Source: Verrucomicrobiota bacterium
GTDB taxonomy: Bacteria > Verrucomicrobiota > Verrucomicrobiia > Opitutales > Seribacteraceae
Direction of reading: 5' to 3'
DNA: 15,343 nt
NCBI GenBank assembly: GCA_014382645.1
Contig: JACNJI010000394.1
Coordinates: 1-15,343, forward strand
Shown: positions 7,151 to 15,343 of the stretch, in pieces
How the letters are laid out: each line of letters opens with the position of its first letter
Position numbering within the stretch: position 1 is the first letter of the stretch
Made by a program: the position numbers and the translations under genes
The notes under the pieces: model-generated
Seen by the model: the letters and a program-made list of their open reading frames with translations, nothing else
Told to the model about the DNA's origin: nothing
Databases searched by the model: none

Positions 7151-8440
7151 TTCAGGGTCTGAGCTACTTAACGAGCCCATGGAATTGCCCTGAAAGGAGC
7201 CTAATACAATTGTTCCGGAAGGCGCATAGGCGAGAGACACCGCCAGATCCGTAAACGTGATCCAAGAAGTCGAGTTGGCGTCGTAGAACTTGGGCACACC
7301 CGACACAGTGCGGAAATAGCGCCAACCCTGAAGGTCATTAAGGTACAACCACGGAAAAAACTCCTTCTTCGTCCACATCCACTTGAGGTCGGGATGGTAC
7401 AACCAGGTCGCATCCACCCCAGAGTCCACGGGATAAAGCCAGCCCAAGTTTTCATGATAAATCCAGTTCGAACCGGAATCAAAAAAGTTGCCGAGCCATG
7501 AACTCTGCTTCCATCCCGAGGAAGCGTCGGTCGAGGCATCCGCTCGGACGTACGCTCCGAGAGCGGAAGAAGAACTTGAGGACGAACTCGGCGAGTAATT
7601 TCCATCGGGGAGTTTCGAAATGGGGAACTTGTAGTCGGTTGAAGTCAACAGAGCGACGACTGCCGGATCGGTAGACTCTAGCATGGATCGAGTATAGGGT
7701 TTCCACTCGCCCGTAAAATCGTCATGAACACGCCCGGACCAATCCTGTCCACCGAGATAAGTAGTGGTCGCCCAGTAAACGTATTCGGTAATCTGGGTTC
7801 CGTAGTCGGCCGTGTCATCGTAATAGGAATACCACGCGTTTAAAGGATACGAAGAAGGGATTGTTTGAAAGTGTCCTCCACGAGCCGTATCCATGGCCAA
7901 GGCGATACTGCTTCCTACTTTTTCACCCCATACGGCGGGAAAGGCTTCATCCCAGCCTTTGTCGGTAACCAGATGCAAGACCTCCTCGAGGGTGGCATCT
8001 CGGTCACTTCCGTTGCTACCATTCTCGAAAATCTCCATGGCAAAAAGATTTTGGGCTCGAGTAATGGAATTTTCGAATGCCTCGAATGCGCTTTGCTTGC
8101 TTTCCTGTTCTTGCTCGGAAGCAAAAAGAACCATTGTAGCTATTTGGGCATTGGAACTTCCTTTCAACGCCGCCAGTACTTCGGACTGGTCAATGTTTCC
8201 GTCTTCGTCGTTATCCAAATATTCGGCCAATACGTTTGCCGTATGGAGAGTCTTTGCCTCGGAGACTCCGGAAGTGGCAAGCACGCGAAGACCAAAGACC
8301 TCTACGCATTTGTCGAAGACCGTTTTGCTCGCCTGAATATCGGAAGGGAAAGATGCTGAGAGTTGAATGGCAGCAGCAAAGGATTTGAGTAATCCTAGAG
8401 CCAACCAGCAGGTTACAAGGAGAAGAGGACGTAATGACAT
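6224..8440 (-). CDS. Large secreted protein: EF-hand, EExxH region, Trp-rich module, unknown C-terminal half
   Basis: 738 residues. The N-terminus (MSLRPLLLVTCWLALGLL, cleavage near FAAA) is a signal peptide. A canonical calcium-binding EF-hand loop, DNDEDGNIDQSE, sits at 76-87. Around 150-232, EEVLH (152-156), MDTARGGHF, IPSSYPLNAWY and ITEYVYW recall zincin-like metalloprotease folds, but the normal HExxH is EExxH, so protease activity is only a possibility. A Pro/Ser linker with eight consecutive Ser (285-292) leads to the Trp-rich module at 308-393, shared with the YHYH protein. Residues from about 415 to 738 form a beta-rich domain I do not recognise, encoded by AT-rich DNA. The ATG lies 26 bases after the UPF0261 gene on the same strand, so it may be the last gene of that transcript. 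Confidence 0.88.
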   Translation of the reverse strand: MSLRPLLLVTCWLALGLLKSFAAAIQLSASFPSDIQASKTVFDKCVEVFGLRVLATSGVSEAKTLHTANVLAEYLDNDEDGNIDQSEVLAALKGSSNAQIATMVLFASEQEQESKQSAFEAFENSITRAQNLFAMEIFENGSNGSDRDATLEEVLHLVTDKGWDEAFPAVWGEKVGSSIALAMDTARGGHFQTIPSSYPLNAWYSYYDDTADYGTQITEYVYWATTTYLGGQDWSGRVHDDFTGEWKPYTRSMLESTDPAVVALLTSTDYKFPISKLPDGNYSPSSSSSSSSALGAYVRADASTDASSGWKQSSWLGNFFDSGSNWIYHENLGWLYPVDSGVDATWLYHPDLKWMWTKKEFFPWLYLNDLQGWRYFRTVSGVPKFYDANSTSWITFTDLAVSLAYAPSGTIVLGSFQGNSMGSLSSSDPEAATTNYTDLGFAGYGMTAATWSSQLVAQKWNTIQYKFNGFHKEAPLTAKLQNKAFKGIKIRLKFKRHSLVSLNNWGHLDNELMHITIKQNGTVLKPASGGSPDSRYTWGFVKATPGAESDYMTVPFSFTQNGNINPGDILLDSDVPNNSANWNKIPRPFDFPTSPQGEWRSSHMYESISNNSLGPHVSYTEGLLALPSGSVFSGQTNVVAQLMKTKYGLSTFGGWPMKTNDHNYADHIYVGARYYLSDATDATGYMAIWDSDDVIPPQSEFEVTFARNSETPGSITHNGTVYRDINLPYDCRLELIAK
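7262..7519 (-). repeat. Trp-rich module, copy B (86 codons)
   Basis: This is the second copy of the module in the window, identical in length to copy A at 5233-5490 (258 bases each) and 52/86 identical at protein level. The DNA is also visibly similar, for example the shared stretch aatccagttcg near 7462 and 5430 on the plus strand. It lies between a Ser-rich linker and the unknown C-terminal domain, as expected for a portable domain. It sits in GC-rich DNA, just outside the AT-rich island. Confidence 0.85.
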
Positions 8441-8466
8441 GACATTTAATTGGAGTGAACAGTTGA

Positions 8467-9693
8467 TCAGACGCTTTTCGTGGTTTCAACTTGTAAAAAA
8501 GCAAGCAAGGTTTCCACAGCTATGCGGGAGAATTCGGGATCATTGACGGTAGCGGGAATTTCTTGAAGATCTATGTCCTTGCGAAGGTTAGACTTTATGG
8601 CAGCGAAGAGGGCTTGATCGGCGGCGGGATCGTGAAAGGGTTGGCCGGGAGCGGAAATGATGCTGATCGCTTTGGTGGGGAGCAGGACCGCTACGGGACC
8701 GGCGGAAAGGTTCGCCTTCTCCGCAAGGATGCGACCGAGATCGGAGCATTCCTCGGGAGTTGTTCGCATGAGAGTGACTTGTGGGTTGTGCTCGTAAAAG
8801 AGACGGCCTGAGAATTTTCCCGGGATGGTGTCGCGTGGACCAAAATTCACCATGTCGAGACATCCCGGAGCTATCACGGCAGGCACACCGTTTCTTGCCG
8901 CCGCCTCCAAACGAGTAGGCCCGGCGCCAAGAATGCCACCGACAAGTTCATCGGCCCACTCGGTGGTCGTGAGATCGAGCACACCTGAAACGAGTCCGGT
9001 CTCGATGAGGCTCTCCATGGCGCGACCGCCGGCTCCCGTGGCGTGAAAGACGAGCACCTCGTAACCGGATTCCTCAAGGATGTTCTTTGCATGATTCACG
9101 CATTCGGTGGTGTTTCCGAACATGCTAGCCGCGATGATCGGCTTATCATCGGCTGAAGGAACTTGCGTTTCCACCATCCCGCAAATGGCTCCTGCGGCAT
9201 TGGCGAAGATGGCACGTGACACTCGATTAAGGCCAGCGACATCGACCACACTCGGCATCATGACCACATCCTTCACACCAACGTAGGACGGCACGTTCTC
9301 ACTGGCCGCGAGGGTAGACACCATCAGCTTGGGGAAGCCTATGGGCAAGGCCCGCATGGCGGCAGTGCCGATGGCAGTTCCCCCTCCTCCACCGAGAGAA
9401 ACGATACCGTGAATCTTCTTTTCGGCTGCCAGCTTGGCGATGACTATAGCGGCGCCTTCCGACATGACCTTGACTGCTTCGCCTCGATCACGACGGTCAA
9501 CGAACGCAGCAAGGTCAGTTCCCGTTGCGGCTACCAATTCCTCGCGAGAAACGTCCGGAGCAATGCTTGGAGAATCGAGGGAACCAGCGTCGACCAACAA
9601 CACCTCGTGCCCACGCTTGCGAATAAGGTCGGCGACGTAGGCATGCTCCTCGCCCTTGGTGTCGAAGGTTCCGAGGACTGCAATGGTAGACAT
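8467..9693 (-). CDS. UPF0261 / Tm-1-like ATP-binding domain protein
   Basis: A 408-residue cytoplasmic protein that matches the UPF0261 (Tm-1 N-terminal-like) family over its full expected length. It begins IAVLGTFDTKGEEHAYV (residues 4-20) and carries a glycine-rich SLGGGGGTAIG at 99-109, then STLAASENVPSYVGVKDVVMMPSVVDVAGLNRV. These regions form the nucleotide-binding-like fold of the family. In tomato the homologous domain of Tm-1 inhibits tobamovirus RNA replication; the bacterial role is unknown. It is the partner of the TIM-barrel gene just upstream: only 4 bases separate that stop (9698) from this ATG (9693). The sequence AGAGGG shortly before the ATG is one of the few Shine-Dalgarno-like stretches in the window. 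Confidence 0.92.
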   Translation of the reverse strand: MSTIAVLGTFDTKGEEHAYVADLIRKRGHEVLLVDAGSLDSPSIAPDVSREELVAATGTDLAAFVDRRDRGEAVKVMSEGAAIVIAKLAAEKKIHGIVSLGGGGGTAIGTAAMRALPIGFPKLMVSTLAASENVPSYVGVKDVVMMPSVVDVAGLNRVSRAIFANAAGAICGMVETQVPSADDKPIIAASMFGNTTECVNHAKNILEESGYEVLVFHATGAGGRAMESLIETGLVSGVLDLTTTEWADELVGGILGAGPTRLEAAARNGVPAVIAPGCLDMVNFGPRDTIPGKFSGRLFYEHNPQVTLMRTTPEECSDLGRILAEKANLSAGPVAVLLPTKAISIISAPGQPFHDPAADQALFAAIKSNLRKDIDLQEIPATVNDPEFSRIAVETLLAFLQVETTKSV

Positions 9694-9697
9694 GCGA

Positions 9698-10543
9698 TCA
9701 ATCCCTCTCGGGAAGCTCGATCTCGCAAAAGGCCTTTACCTGAGAAGTTAGGGCCGTCTCCGTTGGGAGACGCTCCATCGAACTCGCTCCATAGAAACCG
9801 TCGACGCCCCGGCAGTTCCTCAGGACGTAACCCGCGTCCTCAGGCATGGAAATTGGGCCGCCGTGGCAAATCACCAAGACGTCGTCGCGAACAGACTTGG
9901 CGGCATCGGCAATGGCCTGCACTTCCCGCACGGCGTCATCCAGAGTCATGGCAGTCTCGGCCCCGATGGAACCGCCGGTGGTCAGGCCCATATGAGCCAC
10001 GATGATATCGGCGCCTGCCTCGGTCATTCGTTTCGATTCCTCCACGTTAAAGACATAAGGAGTTGTCAGTAGGTCGAGATCGCGTGCCGCCCGTATCAAG
10101 TCCACTTCCAAAACGTACCCCATCCCGGTTTCCTCCAAGTTCACGCGCATCTTCCCGTCGAAGAGTCCGACCGTCGGAAAATTCTGGATCCCGGCGAAGC
10201 CCATGTCCTTGAGCTGTCGTAGGAAGGGATCGCGAAGCATGAAGGGGTCGGTACCGTTCACGCCGGCGAGAACGGGCGTATGCGTCACGGCGGTAAGCAC
10301 CTCGCGAGCCATGTCCACGACCACCTCGTTGGCATTGCCATAGGCCATAAGCCCGGAAAGAGAACCACGACCAGCCATGCGATAACGGCCCGAGTTGTAG
10401 ATAACGATGAGGTCCACGCCTCCGGCCTCCTCACATTTGGCTGAAATCCCGGTGCCGGCGCCTCCACCCACGATTGGCTTACCCGAGGCGACCTTGGAGC
10501 GAAGGCGTTGGAGAATGGCTAACCGGGTATCGTTTGTAGACAT
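9698..10543 (-). CDS. Phosphoenolpyruvate hydrolase family TIM-barrel protein
   Basis: A 281-residue cytoplasmic TIM-barrel protein of the Pfam PEP_hydrolase family, earlier called TIM-barrel signal transduction proteins. Recognisable parts are [19 protein letters not shown] (24-42), [18 protein letters not shown] (47-64), [13 protein letters not shown] (182-194), [13 protein letters not shown] (224-236) and [12 protein letters not shown] (249-260). They place loops with Gly, His and Ser at the barrel's C-terminal face, as for a phosphate-binding enzyme. The annotated activity, hydrolysis of a PEP-like enol phosphate, is a family name rather than proof for this protein. It corresponds to the C-terminal domain of plant Tm-1 and lies 4 bases upstream of the UPF0261 gene. 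The exbD-like gene ends 28 bases upstream on the same strand. No Shine-Dalgarno precedes the ATG. Confidence 0.9.
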   Translation of the reverse strand: MSTNDTRLAILQRLRSKVASGKPIVGGGAGTGISAKCEEAGGVDLIVIYNSGRYRMAGRGSLSGLMAYGNANEVVVDMAREVLTAVTHTPVLAGVNGTDPFMLRDPFLRQLKDMGFAGIQNFPTVGLFDGKMRVNLEETGMGYVLEVDLIRAARDLDLLTTPYVFNVEESKRMTEAGADIIVAHMGLTTGGSIGAETAMTLDDAVREVQAIADAAKSVRDDVLVICHGGPISMPEDAGYVLRNCRGVDGFYGASSMERLPTETALTSQVKAFCEIELPERD

Positions 10544-10571
10544 TGGCTCGATGAAGGGGAACGGGGAAAAA

Positions 10572-10994
10572 TCAGCCGCCTTTTCCGTCGAGGCTAAGCT
10601 TAGTCAAATTGCGAGATTTAAGCATGTCCACGACATCAATAATTTTCTGGTAAGGAAGATTTTTATCCCCGCGAATATGCACTACGGGCTGGTCCAGTGG
10701 TGGGGCCTCGGCGATTTCGTCAAGCAAAGCCTCAAGGCGCTCCTTGGTAACGTCGTCCTCGCCCCATTGGTAAACGCCATTCGCGTCTATGGTTATTGTT
10801 TTGTCCTCGAGCTGCTTCTTGGGTTGCTGTTCGGAGGTACTTTGGTCTGGCAGTTCTATGCGATTATATTGCTCGATCACAGGGGTTGTAATCATGAAGA
10901 TTATGAGCAGGGCAAAAGCCAGATCGATAAGCGGTGTGACGTTTAGGTCGGAAATGGACTCGAGCTTTTTCTTCTGTTTGAAATCTCGTGCCAT
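10572..10994 (-). CDS. exbD: ExbD/TolR family biopolymer transport protein
   Basis: A 140-residue inner-membrane protein with a short cytoplasmic N-terminus, one transmembrane helix (about 19-41, beginning [20 protein letters not shown]) and a periplasmic domain. Asp24 within the helix matches the conserved proton-relay Asp of ExbD/TolR. Motifs at 17-24 (LNVTPLID) are characteristic. The periplasmic part ([35 protein letters not shown]) is the normal ExbD/TolR fold. With the ExbB/TolQ subunit encoded 64 bases upstream it should form a proton-driven motor that energises outer-membrane transport or envelope maintenance. No TonB, TolA, TolB or Pal gene is visible, so ExbD and TolR cannot be separated from context. 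Confidence 0.93.
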   Translation of the reverse strand: MARDFKQKKKLESISDLNVTPLIDLAFALLIIFMITTPVIEQYNRIELPDQSTSEQQPKKQLEDKTITIDANGVYQWGEDDVTKERLEALLDEIAEAPPLDQPVVHIRGDKNLPYQKIIDVVDMLKSRNLTKLSLDGKGG

Positions 10995-11058
10995 GATAAA
11001 CTTTAAGAATTAGCTGATCGGGAATTTCTCAGGACTTAGACAGAAGCTAAAGAAAAGC

Positions 11059-11757
11059 TTAATTTGCGGAATCAAGCTCAATGCGGTCGGCCACCAGACT
11101 TGCAAAATTCTCCAGACGTGTGATCTCGCTCCGGGTCGAACTAAGCAGGGAGTTGTATATGAAGACGGTGGGGATCGCGACCAAAAGAGCGGCCACGGTA
11201 GTGAGCAAGGCCCCGGATACGCCGGGAGCCAATTGGTCGATCGTAGCCCCGCCCTTTCCCATGGAACCGAAGGCATCCATCACCCCCCAAACGGTACCGA
11301 GAAGACCAAGAAAGGGAGCTCCCGAGACAATAGTTGCAAGATAGATCATCTTGTCCTCATATCTATCGGTGAGTTCCGAAAGAGTGCGACGGAGAGCGTT
11401 TTCGACTTGGCTCATGCGAGCCGAATGGCTTTTGGCACCACTCTTCTCGTGCTTACGGTAAGCCTCCATGGCTCGAGACACCAAGCGAAGGAATGGCCCT
11501 CCCTCCCCTTTGAACAAGGCGTCGTCATAGTGCATGAGGCTAGGCAGTTCGTGAATTTTCTTTTCGTGACGGGCATTGAACTGCTTCAGCTTCCGCAGGT
11601 CGGAATACTTCGAATATATAAGCGACCAAGCATAGATGCTGAGACCGAAAAGTGCGAAGATGACGCACTTGCCGGCCAAATTGGAATTCCAAAAATAGTC
11701 GAAGACATTTGCATCCGCGAGGAAGGAAAATTCGTAGGTGAACAAATTCTTTAGCAT
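11059..11757 (-). CDS. exbB: MotA/TolQ/ExbB proton channel family protein
   Basis: A 232-residue inner-membrane protein with the MotA/TolQ/ExbB topology: helix 1 at about 27-47, a long cytoplasmic loop (about 48-135), helix 2 at about 136-160 containing the family signature GAPFLGLLGTVWGVMDAF, and helix 3 at about 180-205 (SGALLTTVAALLVAIPTVF). The signature segment lines the proton path next to ExbD's Asp. It is first in the leftward gene series and is followed by exbD after 64 bases. A five-base-pair inverted repeat near its stop (AAGCT at 11044 and AGCTT at 11056) is too weak to call a terminator. It starts at an ATG without a Shine-Dalgarno, and its promoter should lie in 11758-11997. Confidence 0.93.
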   Translation of the reverse strand: MLKNLFTYEFSFLADANVFDYFWNSNLAGKCVIFALFGLSIYAWSLIYSKYSDLRKLKQFNARHEKKIHELPSLMHYDDALFKGEGGPFLRLVSRAMEAYRKHEKSGAKSHSARMSQVENALRRTLSELTDRYEDKMIYLATIVSGAPFLGLLGTVWGVMDAFGSMGKGGATIDQLAPGVSGALLTTVAALLVAIPTVFIYNSLLSSTRSEITRLENFASLVADRIELDSAN

Positions 11758-11761
11758 GGCG

Positions 11762-11772
11762 TTAAGTTTGCG
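11762..11772 (+). repeat. 11-bp direct repeat, copy 1 (TTAAGTTTGCG)
   Basis: The sequence TTAAGTTTGCG lies 5 bases from the exbB start. An exact second copy is at 11953-11963 in the same orientation, 191 bases away, close to the kinase start. It may be a regulator site or chance; the region is short and AT-rich. Confidence 0.35.
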
Positions 11773-11952
11773 TAAAAATAGACCAAAGACATCAACGATT
11801 GTTCAATAAGGTAAATGAGAGAGTGCAATGAAAAAGAACAGTAATCACAATATAGTGGCTTTCAGACAACTTTGAAAATGGTTTTTCGTAGAGATTTCCG
11901 AGACAAAAAAAGATACGTTAATACTGATTAATTAACTCGGAGTCCAATCGCT

Positions 11953-11963
11953 TTAAGTTTGCG
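11953..11963 (+). repeat. 11-bp direct repeat, copy 2 (TTAAGTTTGCG)
   Basis: Exact copy of the element at 11762-11772. It ends 34 bases before the ATG chosen for the PfkB kinase and contains the TTG that would be the alternative start (11959). Ten of the bases, extended by one (AAGTTTGCGA), recur just before the ATG of the YHYH-protein gene on the minus strand. Confidence 0.35.
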
Positions 11964-11997
11964 AAGAAAGGCTTTCGCGTACTATTTATTTGGCGAA

Positions 11998-13119
11998 ATG
12001 GAAAACGCTGAAGAAACGCTCAAGGAAGCGGAAGAAAGAACCTTCACTCTAACTGGACACAAAGCCTTGGTGGGTCTTGACGGCTTCGTCGACAAGATAG
12101 TTACGCCCGTCAACCAACGGCATGGCATGGGGGAAAACTTCGATCCCATCGAGACCATATCCGATCTCGGATCTCGAATCACCGCGGCCGCAGGCAAGAG
12201 CACCAACATCGAACTGTTTTCCCGATTCGACAAACTCGGCGGCAACGGCCCCATCATGGCAAACTCCTTGCTCTCTCTTGGATTGCCCACCCGATACGTC
12301 GGGGCGCTTGGCCGATCCGAACCTCATCCAGTGTTTAAGGATTTCGCAGAAAAAACGGAAGCCATCACCTTGGCCGATCCGGGGATCACCACAGCCTTGG
12401 AATTCAAAGACGGCAAAGTGATGTTCGGTGACATGAAGAGCCTCGACGACGTCGATTATTCGCGAATCCTCGAAGTTTGTGGAGAAGGTAAGTTCATCGA
12501 CATGCTCGCCCGAGCAAACTTGGTCGCAATGGTCAACTGGACGATGATTCCGAAGATGACGGCCACCCTCGTCGAAATCTTAGAGAAAATAATGCCCAGC
12601 TTGCCTCCTCTGGACACTCGACAGTTTTTCTTTGATCTTGCCGATCCCGCCAAGCGTTCGCAGGAAGACATTTTAGAGGCGATGAGAGTTTTTGCTCGTT
12701 ATCAGGCGCACGCCGAAGTCACCTTGGGATTGAACTTCAACGAAGCCATCCAAGTCTCGCAAGTTCTGGGATTGAATCCGCAAGACGACGATTCCGCGGG
12801 TTTACGGCAAATGGCACAGGATATTCGCAATGAACTGGAACTGGCCTGTGTAGTCGTCCATCCGGTGAGTTCCGCCGCCTGCGCCACAAAGAAAGACAGT
12901 TGGTGGGCGCCGGGACCTTTTACTCCTAATCCCAAAATTACGACCGGGGCGGGCGATCACTTCAACGCCGGGTTCTGCGCGGCTCGATTGTGCGGATTCT
13001 CGCCAAGAAGTTGCCTTACGCTCGCCAGTTGCACCTCCGGGTACTATGTTCGGACTGCACAAAGCCCGTCCTCCTCACAGGTGGTGGGTTTCCTACGAGA
13101 ACTTACACAAGAATCATGA
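11998..13119 (+). CDS. PfkB-family carbohydrate kinase
   Basis: 373 residues from the ATG at 11998. An upstream in-frame TTG at 11959 would add 13 residues (MRRKAFAYYLFGE), but these do not look like part of the fold. The N-terminal region has ALVGLDGFVDKI at about 23-34, then KLGGNGPIMANSLLSLGLP (about 79-97), the PfkB substrate-binding signature. The C-terminal signature ITTGAGDHFNAGF at 314-326 carries the catalytic Asp320 and the GAGD anion hole. It should phosphorylate a sugar or nucleoside with ATP; the substrate cannot be told from sequence. At about 370 residues it is longer than ribokinases (about 310), mainly through the middle. Its stop TGA overlaps the ATG of tmk (ATGA at 13116-13119), implying translational coupling. 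Confidence 0.9.
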   Translation: MENAEETLKEAEERTFTLTGHKALVGLDGFVDKIVTPVNQRHGMGENFDPIETISDLGSRITAAAGKSTNIELFSRFDKLGGNGPIMANSLLSLGLPTRYVGALGRSEPHPVFKDFAEKTEAITLADPGITTALEFKDGKVMFGDMKSLDDVDYSRILEVCGEGKFIDMLARANLVAMVNWTMIPKMTATLVEILEKIMPSLPPLDTRQFFFDLADPAKRSQEDILEAMRVFARYQAHAEVTLGLNFNEAIQVSQVLGLNPQDDDSAGLRQMAQDIRNELELACVVVHPVSSAACATKKDSWWAPGPFTPNPKITTGAGDHFNAGFCAARLCGFSPRSCLTLASCTSGYYVRTAQSPSSSQVVGFLRELTQES

Positions 13120-13766
13120 GTCACGAAAAAGGAATTTTAATCTCCTTCGAGGGATCCGAAGGATGCGGCAAGTCTACCCAGATTCGTCGCATCGCCGATC
13201 GTCTGGAGGACATCGATCACCGCGAGGTGGTAGTAACGCGCGAACCCGGAGGCACACTTATCGGCGAGGATATTCGCCACCTTCTCATGCATGCGGAGGA
13301 AGCTCAGGCCATGTTCCCCGAGACAGAACTTCTGCTCTTTGCCGCGAGCCGGGCTCAGCTGGTGAGGGAAGTCATTTTCCCTGCCGTCAAGGAAGGGAAA
13401 ATCGTCCTTTGCGACCGTTTTCTCGACTCCACAACAGTCTACCAAGGCGTAGCTCGACAAATTGCCGAGGACCCCGTGACTCAAATCAACAACTTCGCCG
13501 TCGGTGAAATCATTCCCGATCTCACCGTCATTCTGGATATTCCTCCGGAATTAGGTCTGGAGCGCATTCGGCATCGGGTGTCCGATATGCCTGACCGCAT
13601 GGAGCAGGAAAACGTCGAGTTCTATGGTAAAGTGCGAGAAGGTTACCTCCACCTGGCTCGTTCCCTTCCTGAACGCTTCTTCGTAATAGACGGCGAGCTC
13701 GACCCCGACGATATCGAACTTGAGATTTGGAATGAGATGCACGCCCGCTTCTTTGCCGAAGATTAG
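13116..13766 (+). CDS. tmk: Thymidylate kinase (dTMP kinase)
   Basis: A 216-residue cytoplasmic enzyme that phosphorylates dTMP to dTDP for dTTP synthesis. The start is the ATG at 13116, which overlaps the kinase stop and places the P-loop close to the N-terminus as usual. An upstream in-frame start at 12990 would add 42 residues of kinase-overlapping nonsense. Motifs: Walker A GSEGCGKST (13-21), REPGGT (42-47), the DRF/DRY-type motif in CDRFLDST (99-106) and VYQG (108-111) for dTMP binding, and a LID segment RHRVSDMPDRMEQE at about 152-165. Length and motif order match the bacterial family. The tmk-holB order, with holB starting 13 bases later, is a common bacterial arrangement. Confidence 0.97.
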   Translation: MSHEKGILISFEGSEGCGKSTQIRRIADRLEDIDHREVVVTREPGGTLIGEDIRHLLMHAEEAQAMFPETELLLFAASRAQLVREVIFPAVKEGKIVLCDRFLDSTTVYQGVARQIAEDPVTQINNFAVGEIIPDLTVILDIPPELGLERIRHRVSDMPDRMEQENVEFYGKVREGYLHLARSLPERFFVIDGELDPDDIELEIWNEMHARFFAED

Positions 13767-13779
13767 TAGTCACTGAATA

Positions 13780-15343
<1,564 letters not shown>

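Larger units (their letters stand above)
11758..11997. promoter_or_regulatory. Divergent intergenic region between exbB and the PfkB kinase gene
   Basis: These 240 AT-rich bases should hold both promoters. For exbB (minus strand) a weak sigma70-like candidate is TTGAAC at 11801-11806 and TCTATT at 11777-11782, spaced by 18 bases, with four of six matches each. For the kinase I see no convincing pair; TTGAAA at 11872-11877 lacks a good -10 at the right distance. A palindrome TTAATTAA lies at 11928-11935. The 11-base sequence TTAAGTTTGCG occurs near both ends. All assignments here are tentative. Confidence 0.3.

Noticed and set aside
7865..8359. Two overlapping plus-strand frames opposite the EF-hand region
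   Set aside because: The minus strand encodes a canonical EF-hand and signal peptide here; the plus-strand products are low-complexity shadows.
5660..8440. Insertion sequence, prophage or integron as the source of the island
   Set aside because: There is no transposase, integrase, tRNA, terminal inverted repeat or target duplication that I can find.
9409..10005. 198-codon plus-strand frame across the UPF0261/TIM-barrel junction
   Set aside because: It is antisense to two family-matched proteins, and its product is Arg/Pro-rich in the way typical of shadows in GC-rich DNA.
11044..11060. Inverted repeat AAGCT/AGCTT as a terminator after exbB
   Set aside because: The stem is only five base pairs, it overlaps the stop codon and has no following T-run in the direction of transcription; exbB and exbD are expected to be co-transcribed.
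11233..11754. 173-codon plus-strand frame opposite the ExbB gene
   Set aside because: The minus strand has the three helices and channel signature of ExbB/TolQ.
11959..11997. TTG start for the PfkB kinase
   Set aside because: The 13 extra residues show no family similarity that I can see, and an ATG is available at 11998; the TTG also falls inside the repeated 11-base element. It cannot be fully excluded.
12990..13115. Upstream in-frame extension of tmk
   Set aside because: It overlaps the kinase coding sequence in another frame, and the 42 added residues precede the normal tmk N-terminus; the ATG at 13116 fits the family.

Overview
The window looks like a chromosomal segment from a marine or aquatic member of the Verrucomicrobiota, most likely an Opitutae relative. 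That placement is inferred from three things: a sulfatase / DUF1080 / PQQ-propeller gene set, a tryptophan-rich secreted module of a kind I associate with that group, and the almost complete absence of Shine-Dalgarno sequences. No rRNA or other taxonomic marker is present. The window is densely coding, with no tRNA, rRNA, CRISPR array, IS element or integrase that I can see.

Layout, left to right. Positions 2-3529 (+) hold three exported proteins in one probable transcript: a type I sulfatase cut by the left edge, a DUF1080 (3-keto-disaccharide hydrolase-like) protein and a PQQ-like beta-propeller protein. Together they suggest extracytoplasmic processing of sulfated glycans. Positions 3538-5601 (-) encode a large secreted protein with a Trp-rich module, a YHYH domain and an IPT/TIG-like tail. 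Positions 5675-6223 (+) hold a small orphan reading frame resembling the C-terminal part of an outer-membrane beta-barrel. Positions 6224-8440 (-) encode a second large secreted protein. It has an EF-hand, an EExxH motif, a second copy of the same 86-residue Trp-rich module (52 of 86 residues identical by hand alignment), and then an unrecognised C-terminal half. The orphan frame and that C-terminal half lie in one AT-rich island, about 5660-7150, so the composition changes in the middle of an intact gene.

Positions 8467-11757 (-) carry, in transcription order, an ExbB/TolQ proton channel subunit, an ExbD/TolR subunit, a phosphoenolpyruvate-hydrolase-family TIM barrel and a UPF0261 (Tm-1-like) protein. 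The last two correspond to the two halves of the plant Tm-1 protein. The gaps are small (4-64 bases), and the EF-hand protein gene starts only 26 bases further on, so all five may be co-transcribed.

From a 240-base divergent intergenic region, a rightward cluster begins at 11998: a PfkB-type sugar kinase, thymidylate kinase (tmk), DNA polymerase III delta' (holB), a HIT-family nucleotide hydrolase and the start of a secreted DUF481-type protein cut by the right edge. Stop and start codons overlap at kinase/tmk and at HIT/DUF481, which points to translational coupling. This block is housekeeping: dTTP supply, clamp loading and nucleotide salvage.

The most noteworthy region is 3538-8440: two secreted proteins sharing one duplicated module, with foreign-looking DNA between and inside them. 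I find no complete, clearly new defence or mobile system.
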